NCBI RefSeq assembly: GCF_000717715.1
Contig: NZ_JOAI01000048.1
Location: 1-64,000 of the forward strand
Direction: 5' to 3'
DNA from: Streptomyces sp. NRRL B-24484
GTDB taxonomy: Bacteria > Actinomycetota > Actinomycetes > Streptomycetales > Streptomycetaceae
DNA length: 64,000 nucleotides
A model generated the notes under the pieces. The model saw only the letters and a list, made by a program, of their open reading frames with translations. It did no database searches and was not told the origin of the DNA. How positions within the stretch are numbered: position 1 is the first letter of the stretch; each line of letters starts with the position of its first letter. Positions 53,395 to 61,622 of this stretch are shown piece after piece. A program made the position numbers and the translations under genes.

Positions 53395-53503
53395 CGCCCA
53401 GCCGTTGACGTGCACCCGGCATCTGACGCAGGCTTCGGATCACATCGCCGAATGTGAGCGGGCGTCAGGAGCGTGGCCGGCGCCCGGGAGGGAGGGGCGC
53501 GCC

Positions 53504-53911
53504 GTGAGGCTGACGCTGTTCGGATACTGGCGTTCCCCCGAGAGCCCGGACCTGCCCGACCCCGCGGCCCTCGTGGACCCGGAGTGGGAGATGTGGGAAC
53601 GCGCCGAGGTCGCCGACTACCTGGAGCACGGGCACGTCGCGCGCCAGTTCCTCGGCGTCTCCAGATGCCGGATCTGCGGCGAGGTCAACGGCTCGGCCGA
53701 GTTCACCGACGGCGAGTACCTGTGGCCATCCGGCCTCGCGCACTACGTGCGGGAGCACGCCGTCCGGCTGCCCGAGCGGATCACCGCGCACATCCTGCGG
53801 CGCACCGCGGAGTGGGAGGAGGTCGAGGTCGACGCCTCGTGGTGGCACGAGCGGGCCTACGCCCCGGCCCCGCACGGAGAACCGCTGACCACGGCCGGGC
53901 CCAGGAGCTGA
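53504..53911 (+). CDS. hypothetical zinc-finger-like protein
   Basis: 135 residues from GTG at 53504 with GGAGGGG seven bases upstream; frames starting earlier lack an RBS. LTLFGYWRSPE, WEMWERAEVADYLEHGH, then SRCRICGEVNGSAEF with CxxC and LAHYVREHAVRLPERI with HxxxxH, together a likely treble-clef or zinc-ribbon. No known family. Single gene. Confidence 0.68.
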   Translation: MRLTLFGYWRSPESPDLPDPAALVDPEWEMWERAEVADYLEHGHVARQFLGVSRCRICGEVNGSAEFTDGEYLWPSGLAHYVREHAVRLPERITAHILRRTAEWEEVEVDASWWHERAYAPAPHGEPLTTAGPRS

Positions 53912-54118
53912 CTCCGCGGCGCTCCGGCATGCCGCTCGGGGCGCGAGGTGTGCCCGTACGTCCCCGCGAGGACCGGTCCTGAGGGTGCGGGCCGCTGGGC
54001 GGCGTGAGCTTTCAGGGCTGCTCACGCCGTGTCCCAGCGGTTCCGCGGCCGCGCCGGTGCGTGGGCGAGGCCGATCGGGGGCCCGGCATCGGCCGGGGCG
54101 GGGGCCCGGTGCCCGGGG

Positions 54119-55240
54119 TCAGTCGCGGGCTGCGGGCGCCGGGGCGAGGCCGGTGCAGGCGCGCAGCCGGTCGCGGCGGTGCTCGGCGGCGGTGGCGGCG
54201 GCGCCGGACTGCGGCACCGGGACGCCGCGCTTGTCGATGTGCGCGGGTGTGAACCGCTCGCCCACGGTGCGGCCGTCCCCGCTCAGCGTGAGCGTGGTGA
54301 CGCCGGTCTCGTCGGAGTCGGTGTAGTTCGAGGTGCCGTACCAGAGGAAGTTGCCGAAGCCGTACGCCACGTAGGTGTCACCGAGCATGCCGGAGCCCAG
54401 CATGGTGTGCGCGTGGGTGCCGACCACCGCGGTGGCGCCCGCGGCGGAGAGCTTGCGGGCGAGGTCGGTCTGGGCGCCGGTCGGGCAGGTGTGGCCCTCC
54501 TCGCCCCAGTGCAGGTAGACCAGGACGACCGGGGCCTGGCGCTTGGCCTCGGTGACGGCCCGCAGCAGCGCGGCCGGGTCGAGGGCGGAGGCGATCCCCG
54601 CCTTGGCCGAACCGGCGCGCCACTTCTGGTTGGTGAGGTCCTGCACCTGGCTGGCCGCGAGCACCGCGACCTTCACGCCCTTCACGGTGGTCACGTACGG
54701 GGCGTACGCCTCCTGGGCGTTGCGGCCGAAGCCGACCACCGGGATCGGCGAGGAGGCCTTCGCGGCGAGCGTGTCGGCGAGGCCGTCGGCGCCGAAGTCC
54801 ACGGCGTGGTTGTTGGCCAGCGAGACCACGTCCACCCCTGCGTCGCGCAGCGTCTGCAGCGCCTTGGGGCTGGTCCGGAAGGTGTAGGTCTTCGGCTCGG
54901 GCGCGCCGCGGCCGGTGATCGCCGTCTCCAGGTTGAGCACCGCCAGGTCCGCGGCGGCGAGCGTGCGGGAGATCGGGCCGAGCGCGGTGTCCGGGCCGCC
55001 GGCGAGGCGGGAGGCCGTCCGGCCCTCGAAGTGGACGTCGCCGGCGAAGGCGACGGTGACGGTGCCGCCCGCGGCGGCCGCCGGGGCGCCGCCCGCTGCG
55101 GCGGAACCCGAGGCGGCGGGCGCGGCCGCGGTGGTGCCCGCGGCCGTGGCGCGGTCGGCGGCCGGGCCGGACTGGCTGCCGCAGGACGTCAGGCAGGCCA
55201 GGCCCAGCACAAGCGCAGCAGCAGGCGCGGCACGGCGCAC
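54119..55240 (-). CDS. CapA-family lipoprotein
   Basis: 373 residues from GTG at 55240, chosen because GGGGGGA lies 7 bases upstream and a normal lipoprotein signal follows (VRRAAPAAALVLGLACLTSC); ATG at 55258 adds six residues. Then an Ala/Gly-rich linker and the CapA/PgsA metallophosphatase-like fold: VTVAFAGDVHFEG, LAVLNLETAITGRG, VDVVSLANNHAVDFG, VVLVYLHWGEEG and VVGTHAHTMLGSG. Known members act in poly-gamma-glutamate capsule synthesis, but isolated lipoprotein copies in streptomycetes have unknown roles. Confidence 0.85.
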   Translation of the reverse strand: MRRAAPAAALVLGLACLTSCGSQSGPAADRATAAGTTAAAPAASGSAAAGGAPAAAAGGTVTVAFAGDVHFEGRTASRLAGGPDTALGPISRTLAAADLAVLNLETAITGRGAPEPKTYTFRTSPKALQTLRDAGVDVVSLANNHAVDFGADGLADTLAAKASSPIPVVGFGRNAQEAYAPYVTTVKGVKVAVLAASQVQDLTNQKWRAGSAKAGIASALDPAALLRAVTEAKRQAPVVLVYLHWGEEGHTCPTGAQTDLARKLSAAGATAVVGTHAHTMLGSGMLGDTYVAYGFGNFLWYGTSNYTDSDETGVTTLTLSGDGRTVGERFTPAHIDKRGVPVPQSGAAATAAEHRRDRLRACTGLAPAPAARD

Positions 55241-55367
55241 GACAATCCCCCCGGTCATCGAACTGTACGCGCCAACTCTACGACACGATCCGCACAATCA
55301 TCCGCATGATCCCCATAACTCGCCCACATATGTGGAGGGTTGGATTCCGCATGAGCCTGACAGCCGG

Positions 55368-56426
55368 TCAGGAGGACCCGCGGACCACCAGTTCCGGCTC
55401 GAAGATCACCGAGGTGGCGCCCCGGCCGGGGCGGGCCAGCACGTCGAGCAGGATGCGGGCCATCTCGGCCGCCATCTCCTCCACCGGCTGCCGGACGGTG
55501 GTGAGCGGCGGCCGGCCGGCGGTGGCCGCGCTGCTGTCGTCGAAGCCGACCACCGCGACGTCCTCGGGCACCCGCAGGCCGTGGTCCCGCAGCACCGCGA
55601 CGGCGCCCTGCGCCATCAGGTCGTTGGCGGCGAACACCCCGTCGAGGTCCGGGTGTTCGACGAGCAGCCGGGTCATCGCCCGCTCGCCGCCGGCCTGGGT
55701 GAAGTCCGCCTCGGCGTGCGGCAGGTACGGCATGCCGTGGCGGGCCATCGCCTCGTGGAAGCCCTCCAGCCGGTCGCGGGCGGCGCGCACCGCGGGCGGG
55801 CCGGCGATGGTCGCCACCCGGCGGCGGCCGCGGGCGTGCAGGTGGTCGGCGGCGAGCCGGGCGCCGTCCCGGTTGGCCAGGTCGACGCAGCTGACCGGCA
55901 GCGGGGCGGCCGGACGGCCGAACAGCACGGTGGGCACGCCGGCGGCCAGCAGCAGGCCGGGCATCGGGTCGTCGGCGTGGGTGGAGACCACCATCGCACC
56001 GTCGGCGTTGCCCTGCTTGAGGTAGGAGAGCGCCTGGTCGCGGGCGCCCGGGGCGTCGGCGAGCATCAGCACCGGATGGACGCCGTGCGGGCGCAGGCCG
56101 GTGAAGACGCCGCTGACCACCCGGCCGAAGAAGGGGTCGGTGAAGACCTGTGTCCGGGTCGCCTCCTCGTCCCGCTCGTCGGTGCCGCTGCCGGAGACGA
56201 CCAGGGCGAGGGCGCCGGCCCGGCGGGTGACCAGCGAGCGGGCCGCACCGTTGGGCACGTAGCCGGTGCTGGCCACGGCCTGCCGGACGCTCTCCTGGAT
56301 GGCCGGGTCGACGTTGCGGATGCCGTTGATCACGCGGGAGACGGTCGCACGGGAGACGCCGGCGACCCGGGCCACGTCCTCCAGGGTCGCGGAACGCTGG
56401 GCGGCCGGGCGGAGGGCTTCGCTCAT
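55368..56426 (-). CDS. LacI-family regulator of the beta-glucan locus
   Basis: 352 residues. HTH at the N-terminus (ATLEDVARVAGVSRATVSRV, INGIRNVDPAIQESVRQAV) and a periplasmic-binding-like effector domain (FTDPFFGRVVSGVF, DGVFAANDLMAQGAVAVL, VAVVGFDDSSAA). Its own promoter carries a GGGAGAGC-GCTCTATC palindrome between putative -35 and -10 elements. Identical-type sites precede the glucanase and ABC transporter, so it is most likely the local, autoregulated repressor induced by an oligosaccharide. Confidence 0.9.
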   Translation of the reverse strand: MSEALRPAAQRSATLEDVARVAGVSRATVSRVINGIRNVDPAIQESVRQAVASTGYVPNGAARSLVTRRAGALALVVSGSGTDERDEEATRTQVFTDPFFGRVVSGVFTGLRPHGVHPVLMLADAPGARDQALSYLKQGNADGAMVVSTHADDPMPGLLLAAGVPTVLFGRPAAPLPVSCVDLANRDGARLAADHLHARGRRRVATIAGPPAVRAARDRLEGFHEAMARHGMPYLPHAEADFTQAGGERAMTRLLVEHPDLDGVFAANDLMAQGAVAVLRDHGLRVPEDVAVVGFDDSSAATAGRPPLTTVRQPVEEMAAEMARILLDVLARPGRGATSVIFEPELVVRGSS

Positions 56427-56444
56427 GAGCCTTTTATAGCATGC

Positions 56445-56460
56445 GGGAGAGCGCTCTATC
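56445..56460. promoter_or_regulatory. LacI-regulator operator A (autoregulation)
   Basis: GGGAGAGCGCTCTATC, differing from the perfect palindrome GGGAGAGC-GCTCTCCC at two right-arm positions. It lies between TGATAG and TATAAA of a minus-strand promoter spaced 17 bp, and 19-34 bp upstream of the lacI start, leaving almost no leader. Confidence 0.75.
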
Positions 56461-56524
56461 AGCCCGTTCCCGGGCGTTCACCAGCGCCGATTACCGGCCT
56501 CGGCCGGCCCGGGTGCAGGCCGTG

Positions 56525-56566
56525 CGCCCCCGCCCCTCCCCGGGGGAGCGGGGAGGGGCGGGGGCG
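56525..56566. terminator. 17-bp stem terminator of the DUF1996-CBM gene
   Basis: CGCCCCCGCCCCTCCCC at 56525-56541 pairs perfectly with its complement at 56550-56566, eight-base loop, 20 bp downstream of the stop of the gene ending at 56585 (minus strand). Confidence 0.8.
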
Positions 56567-56584
56567 ACGGTCGGTCGGCGGGCG

Positions 56585-57976
56585 TCAGGGCAGGCGGTAC
56601 TGCTCGTTCAGCGCCGCACCGCGCCCGGGCTGGGTCTCGTCGTAGCCGCGGGCGTTGCACTGGAGGCCACCGACGATGCAGTGGTCCACCAGGGCCGCCA
56701 GGGTGGGCGCCTCCCACGCGTTGAAGAAGTCGTAGTGGAAGGAGTACCCCCGGCCGCTCGCCAGCCGCAGCTGCGAGAGGTCGCCGGAGGGCACCGGCCA
56801 CGCCATCTTGAACTCGATCATCGGGAGCGCCACCGGGTGGGTGGAGGGGCAGACGCCGTTGACCGGGTAGGCCATGTGGCTCTTGTGGTCGGGGGTGTCC
56901 AGGTACAGGCCGTTCCAGCAACTGGGGGCCTGGTAGCGCAGGTTGACCGCGCCGCCGCCGGGGCAGGAGGTCGGCAGGTCGGTGTTGTGGTAGCTGTTGC
57001 CGCACTCCCAGCCCGCCACGTAGCCCGGGTTGGTGGCGAACTCCGTCTGGGTCGCGGACGGGCTGCCGACGACGAACCGCAGACCCGGCGGGAACGGCCG
57101 CACCGAGGTGTAGTCGGTCACCCCCGTCTTGTAGTAGATGGTCTGCAGGCCGACCGGGTTGACCTCCGTGGCGCCGTTGTACATGGTCGGCATCCAGTAG
57201 GCGGACTTGTCACCGGGGGCGAGGCAGCTGGTGCCGCCCGCCGCCAGCGAGGCCGGGGTGGAGGTCGCCGTGGTTGTGGTGTTGCCCATGAAGGTGTGCA
57301 TGTGCGAGGCGCCGGCCAGCCCGGGGAAGACGATCGGGTCGTCCGGCAGGTTGCGCGTCGGCGAGCAGTTCGCCTGGAACTCGTGGAAGTAGGTGTGCGG
57401 CGGGTTGGCCGTGGACGGCGTCACCCCGGTCACCTGCGGGTTCGCCAGGACGTAGCCCGTCTGCGGGGTGGTGACGGTGCCGTACACCTTGAACTCGTAC
57501 AGCGAGTAGCCGTACTGGGTGGCCCGCTGGGTGGCGTTGAGCCGGACGTACCGGCCGGTGCCGTTGACGTTCAGCGACTGCACGCCGCCGGCCGAGGTGG
57601 TGGTCGAGTAGATCGTCGACCAGGTGGCGGCGTCGGACGAGGTCTGCAGCTGGTAGGCGGTGGCGTACGCCGCCTCCCAGCTGAGTTCGACCTTGCTGAC
57701 CGTCGCCGGACCGCCGAGGTCGATCTGGATCCACTGCGGGTCGCTCCAGTTCGAGGCCCACCGGCTGGTCGGGTCGCCGTCGACGACGGCTCCGGCCGGG
57801 AAGTTCGGGCTCTCGATGGACGAGGCGGTGACCGGCTTGGACTGCGAGATCAGTCCGTCGGCGGCGACGGCCTGGCGGGCGGTGCCGCCGATGCCCGCGA
57901 GGGCGAGCAGCGCGGCGAACGCGACGGCGAACGCCGTCCGGCGCGGCCTGCCCCGGGACAGGAAACGGGGTCGCAT
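56585..57976 (-). CDS. secreted CBM32 (F5/8 type C) plus DUF1996 protein
   Basis: 463 residues. Signal peptide 1-39 (ends RQAVAAD). F5/8C/CBM32 domain at about 40-165: PVTASSIESPNFPAGAVVDG, PTSRWASNWSDPQWIQIDLG, VNGTGRYVRLNATQRATQYG, LYEFKVYG. Then DUF1996: TYFHEFQANCSP, SHMHTFMGN, YWMPTMYNG and HMAYPV. DUF1996 proteins are often linked to CBMs and have unknown activity. 112 bp downstream of the glucanase on the same strand, probably the same transcript and regulon. Confidence 0.87.
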   Translation of the reverse strand: MRPRFLSRGRPRRTAFAVAFAALLALAGIGGTARQAVAADGLISQSKPVTASSIESPNFPAGAVVDGDPTSRWASNWSDPQWIQIDLGGPATVSKVELSWEAAYATAYQLQTSSDAATWSTIYSTTTSAGGVQSLNVNGTGRYVRLNATQRATQYGYSLYEFKVYGTVTTPQTGYVLANPQVTGVTPSTANPPHTYFHEFQANCSPTRNLPDDPIVFPGLAGASHMHTFMGNTTTTATSTPASLAAGGTSCLAPGDKSAYWMPTMYNGATEVNPVGLQTIYYKTGVTDYTSVRPFPPGLRFVVGSPSATQTEFATNPGYVAGWECGNSYHNTDLPTSCPGGGAVNLRYQAPSCWNGLYLDTPDHKSHMAYPVNGVCPSTHPVALPMIEFKMAWPVPSGDLSQLRLASGRGYSFHYDFFNAWEAPTLAALVDHCIVGGLQCNARGYDETQPGRGAALNEQYRLP

Positions 57977-58088
57977 CGGACCTCCATTCGAACGGATGGG
58001 TGGGGGTTGCCCCGGGACGCGCCCGGTGGGGCGTGGCGCGTCCCGGGAGTCTGGGGCCGGACACGGGTGTCCGGGTCGGGGCTCCGGG

Positions 58089-61000
58089 TCAGGCGTAGAC
58101 GCCGAACTCGTACAGCGAGTCGCCGTAGGCGGTGCCGCGCTGGGTGATGTTCACCCGTACGTAGCGGCCGCTGCCGTTCACGTCGACGTCGTCGACGCCG
58201 CCGGTGCCGCTCGTCGTCGACCAGGCGGTCGCCCAGTTGGTGCCGTCGGTCGAGGTCTGGATCTGGAAGGCCTTGCCGTAGGCGCCCTCCCAGCCCAGCT
58301 GGACGTGCCTGAAGGACTTCACCGCGCCCAGGTCGACCTGGATCCACTGCGGGTCGGCCCACTCGCTGGCCCAGCGGGTGTTCCAGTTGCCGTCGGTGGC
58401 GTTGGACGCCGGGTAGGGCGCGCCGTTGCCCTGGGCCTGGAAGGTGGAGGCGGTGGCGGGCCGGCCGAGCGCGATGTTCGTGCCGCTCGGGGTGGAAGCG
58501 ACCACCCGGAAGGACTTGGTCTCGATGCCGACGTTGCCGTGGCCGTCGTAGGCGTAGACGTAGACCTTGTAGACACCGAGGCCCTTCGGGGCGACCGCGG
58601 TGAAGCGGCCGTCACCGGTCTGGGTGAAGGCGACCTGGCTGAAGCCGGTGCCGCCGCCCGCGTACTTGGCGCAGTAGTAGAGGTTGTAGCGGATCAGGTC
58701 GCCGTCGGGGTCGGTGGTGGCGGCGGTGATGTCGAAGGTGCCGCCGGCCGGGACGGTCGCGGTGTTGCTGAGCGACAGGTCCGAGACGACCGGCGGGGTG
58801 TTGCCACCGGCGTTCCCGCCGTAGTTCTTCGCGACCGAGTAGAAGGCGAGCCGCCGCCAGCCGGCGGGCACGGTGTTGTACCAGACGCCGCCGAAGTCGT
58901 TCTCGGTGCCGTAGTGGAAGACCGTAGCGCCGAGCGAGACGCCGGTGTGGCCGGTGATGCAGCCCCAGTTGGAGAGGTAGGCGTCGCGCTTCTTGACGTC
59001 GGTGGGCTCCAGCGGCACGCCGTTGGCGTCGTTCGGCACCTCCCACTCGCCGTCCTCGCCGGACTCGGTGATGATGTACGGCTTGGTGTAACCGCCGCTG
59101 ATCCAGTCGTTCTTGACGTTGCAGACCGCGCCGTAGGAGTTCACCGCGAGCAGGTCGAGGCTGGGCGAGTAGTCCCTGTAGTACTTCCATGCGGCGGTGT
59201 ACGCGTCGGTGGAGGTCACCGGGTGGTTGGGGTCGATGGCGTGGATCGCCTGGGTGACCCGCTCGACGTACTTGGCGTAGGCGACGCGCTGCTGCTCGAC
59301 GGTGGTGCCGTTGTAGGTGTGGTCCTGGGTGGTGAGGATGACCTCGTTGCCGACGTCCCAGAGCAGCACGCCGGGGTGGTTCCGGTAGGTGGTCACCCAC
59401 TGCTTGATCTGGTCGAGCGTCGAGTCCATGTAGGCGGTGTCGTTGACGTAGTCGGCGCCCTGGTTCAGCCAGAAGCCGTTGACCACCTTGAGGCCGTGCG
59501 CGGCGGCGGTGTCCAGCAGCGGCTTGCTGCCGGCGTCGGTGCCCCAGGTACGCAGGGTGTTGACGCCCATCGCCTTGAGCTCGCGGATGTGCGCCTCGGC
59601 GGTGGAGTTGGCCGGGCCCCAGGTGATGCCCTTGAGCTGGTACGGCCGGCCGTCCACCTGCAGCTGCCAGTTGCCCTGCGAGCCGGTCACCTTGACGGTG
59701 GACGGCGCGGTGGGCACGGCCGGGTCGGTGAGCGGGGCGGGGGCGGTGCCGGTGGCGACCTGGACGGTGACCTTGTCGATGCTCAGGGTGCCGCCGGAGG
59801 TGGTGGCGTCGGTCGGGGTGGTGCAGTTGCAGACCGCGTCGGGGAAGCCGCCGCCGATGCCGAGGTTGAACACCAGGTAGAAGCCGTGGTGCACGGCCGC
59901 GTCCCAGGTGGCGACGCCGACCTGCGACTCGTTGACCTGCCAGACCTGGCGGCCGTCGAGGTACCAGCGGATCTGCTCGTCGGAGGTGGTGCGGTCGATG
60001 ATCTGCGAGTACGTGTGGTAGCCGGTCTGGCAGCCGGTGCAGGAGGCCAGGCCGCTGGTCATGCCGTTGTACTCGTTGCAGTTGCCGCCGGGGGCCGTGC
60101 CGCAGTGCAGGGTGGTGGAGAGCTGGCTGCGGCCGTTGACGTTCTCCAGGATGTCGCTCTCGCCCGCGCCGGGCCAGACGGTGGAGTTGCCGCGGTTGGC
60201 GGCGCCCATCGCCCGGACCGACGGCCAGTAGCCGAGGCCGTTGGCCACGTCGGGCTGCTTGACGGTGGTGGAGATCTGCAGCTGGCCGCCGGCCGGCGCG
60301 GCGAAGTCGGTGCGCTTGGACTCGACCCGGCCCGAGGTCCAGGCCGAACCGTTCTTCAGCGCGGTCAGGTTGAGCGCGCCGCTGCCGTTCAGGCCGACGT
60401 TGGCCGGGGCGTTGGTGGCCGTCTGCACCTCGCCGGTGCCCCAGTTGGCCGGCCCGCCGGGGTACGCGGTGCCGGTGTCGACGATCCAGTCGTTGCCGTT
60501 GGGCGCGGTGCCGGCGCCGCCGGTGAAGTCCTCGTTGAAGACGGTCGTCCAGTTGCCCGGCGGCGGCGTGGTCGGCGGGGTGGTGGGCGGATCGGTCGGC
60601 GGGGTGCTGCCGCCTCCGGTGCGGACCTGGAACTCCCAGAGCGAGTAGCCGTATCCGGTGCCGCGCTGGGTGCCGTACATCCGCACGTAGCGGCCGCTGC
60701 CGGAGACGTTCAGCGTCTCCGTGCCGCCCGCACCGGTGGTGGTGCCGGTGCTGCCGTCCACCGCGTTGGCGGCCGCGGTGCCGTAGTTCTCCTCGCTGGA
60801 GGCGGTGACCGGGCGGCCCTGGGCGGCGTTCGCGGTGCCGCAGCTGCCGGTGGGGGTGCCGCCGCCGGGGGTGCCGTAGACCTGGAACTCCCAGAGGGAG
60901 TAGCCGTATCCGGTGCCGCGCTGGGTGCCGTACATCCGCACGTAGCGGCCGCTGCCGGAGACGTTCAGCGTCTCCGTGCCGCCCGCACCGGTGGTGGCCG

Positions 61001-61281
61001 AGGTCGACCTGGATCCACTGCGGGTCGGTGTTGGCCGAGGACCAGCGGGTGCCGGTGCTGCCGTCCACCGCGTTGGCGGCCGCGGTGCCGTAGTTCTCCT
61101 CGCTGGAGGCGGTGACCGGGCGGCCCTGGGAGAGCAGCGAGGCGGCCGCCTGCGCCCGCCCGGCGGGCAGGAACAGCAGCAGTCCGGCGACCAGGGCGCC
61201 GGCGACGAGCCCGGCCAGGGCGCGCCAGGGTGGTGCGGAGTGCGGTGTGGGGGCCGCCGCACGGGCGGGTGGAGCGAGCAT
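58089..61281 (-). CDS. multidomain GH16 plus clan GH-A beta-glucanase with CBM32 modules, apparent frameshift near the N-terminus
   Basis: From ATG at 61281: signal peptide (ends GRAQAAAS), then F5/8C module 1 up to PQWIQVDLG, where the frame shifts inside 60998-61047 and the main frame continues to 58089. That main frame is open upstream to 61262, but the upstream part is a shadow. Further domains in order: rest of module 1, module 2 (also shortened), TPPTDPP linker, GH16 laminarinase-like domain with catalytic ESDILE at 60144-60161, a TIM-barrel of clan GH-A with DVGNE (59343-59357) and ITESG (Glu at 59064-59066), a PKD/CBM-like domain, and a C-terminal CBM32. Expected to cleave beta-1,3-glucan. 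It could be an assembly artefact or a true frameshift. Confidence 0.8.
60624..60997. repeat. 119-bp duplicated CBM segment R1 (60624-60742 and 60879-60997)
   Basis: The two copies differ at one base. They encode the second half of two successive F5/8C modules. In the reading direction (leftwards) each follows copy-specific sequence: 50 bp plus R2 in the first module, and R2 directly in the second. Confidence 0.85.
60741..61130. repeat. 83-bp duplicated CBM segment R2 (60741-60823 and 61048-61130)
   Basis: Copies are identical and encode the first half of each F5/8C module (SQGRPVTASSEENYGT type). In the right copy 50 bp lie between R2 and R1, in the left copy none, so both modules lack the middle third expected of the family. 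Confidence 0.85.
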
Positions 61282-61336
61282 GGGGAACTCTCCTGACGAG
61301 ACGGGTGGGGGAGGACGGCACGCGTCGGCCGATTCC

Positions 61337-61354
61337 TGGGAGAGCGCTCTCGCA
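61337..61354. promoter_or_regulatory. LacI-regulator operator B (glucanase side)
   Basis: TGGGAGAGC-GCTCTCGCA, one mismatch in the 16-bp core palindrome. It lies just downstream of the minus-strand promoter of the glucanase, 56-73 bp before its start codon, a position that would block transcription. Confidence 0.8.
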
Positions 61355-61508
61355 GTCATGGGAATGGTTGCCGCGATGTTTCCGTCATGTCAAGCCCCTT
61401 GCAGCAGCCGGACCCTCGCCGATCGTGCTTTCAAATCGGCAGGTGCGCAAAGCTTTTGAGTGCAGCCCCTTGACGGCGGGGCTGTTCCGGGGCCAGGCTC
61501 CGTCCGAC

Positions 61509-61524
61509 GGGAGAGCGCTCTCCC
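61509..61524. promoter_or_regulatory. LacI-regulator operator C (transporter side)
   Basis: GGGAGAGC-GCTCTCCC, a perfect 16-bp palindrome about 10 bp downstream of the plus-strand -10 element. Confidence 0.82.
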
Positions 61525-61556
61525 ATCTGATCCGATGGACGCCCGCACGTCCATCC

Positions 61557-61572
61557 GGTGGAGCGCTCTCCC
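61557..61572. promoter_or_regulatory. LacI-regulator operator D (transporter side)
   Basis: GGTGGAGC-GCTCTCCC; right arm perfect, left arm two mismatches. Its centre is 48 bp from that of operator C, so cooperative or looped binding is possible. Confidence 0.7.
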
Positions 61573-61622
61573 GCGCCCCCCGTACATCCGCCCCACGCCG
61601 AATCCCCGCAAGGAGCCCACCC

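Larger units (their letters stand above)
61282..61622. other. 341-bp divergent control region of glucanase and ABC transporter
   Basis: Holds operators B, C and D (listed separately) and a promoter for each side. Minus strand: TTGACA (61388-61393) and AACCAT (61364-61369), spacer 18. Plus strand: TTGACG (61470-61475) and CAGGCT (61494-61499), spacer 18. AAGGAG at about 61608 is the RBS of the binding-protein gene. No coding sequence is seen. Confidence 0.65.

Noticed and set aside
58612..61359. 915-residue frame spanning signal peptide and Arg-rich sequence
   Set aside because: Only its first 90 residues (signal peptide and start of CBM module 1) are real. After the 50-bp insert it is an out-of-frame Arg/His/Gln-rich shadow of the glucanase.
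56445..61572. Reading the GGGAGAGCGCTCTCCC palindromes as CebR sites
   Set aside because: They resemble the TGGGAGCGCTCCCA CebR box, but the extra AG/CT pair and a LacI gene with its own copy point to the local regulator. Cross-binding is not excluded.
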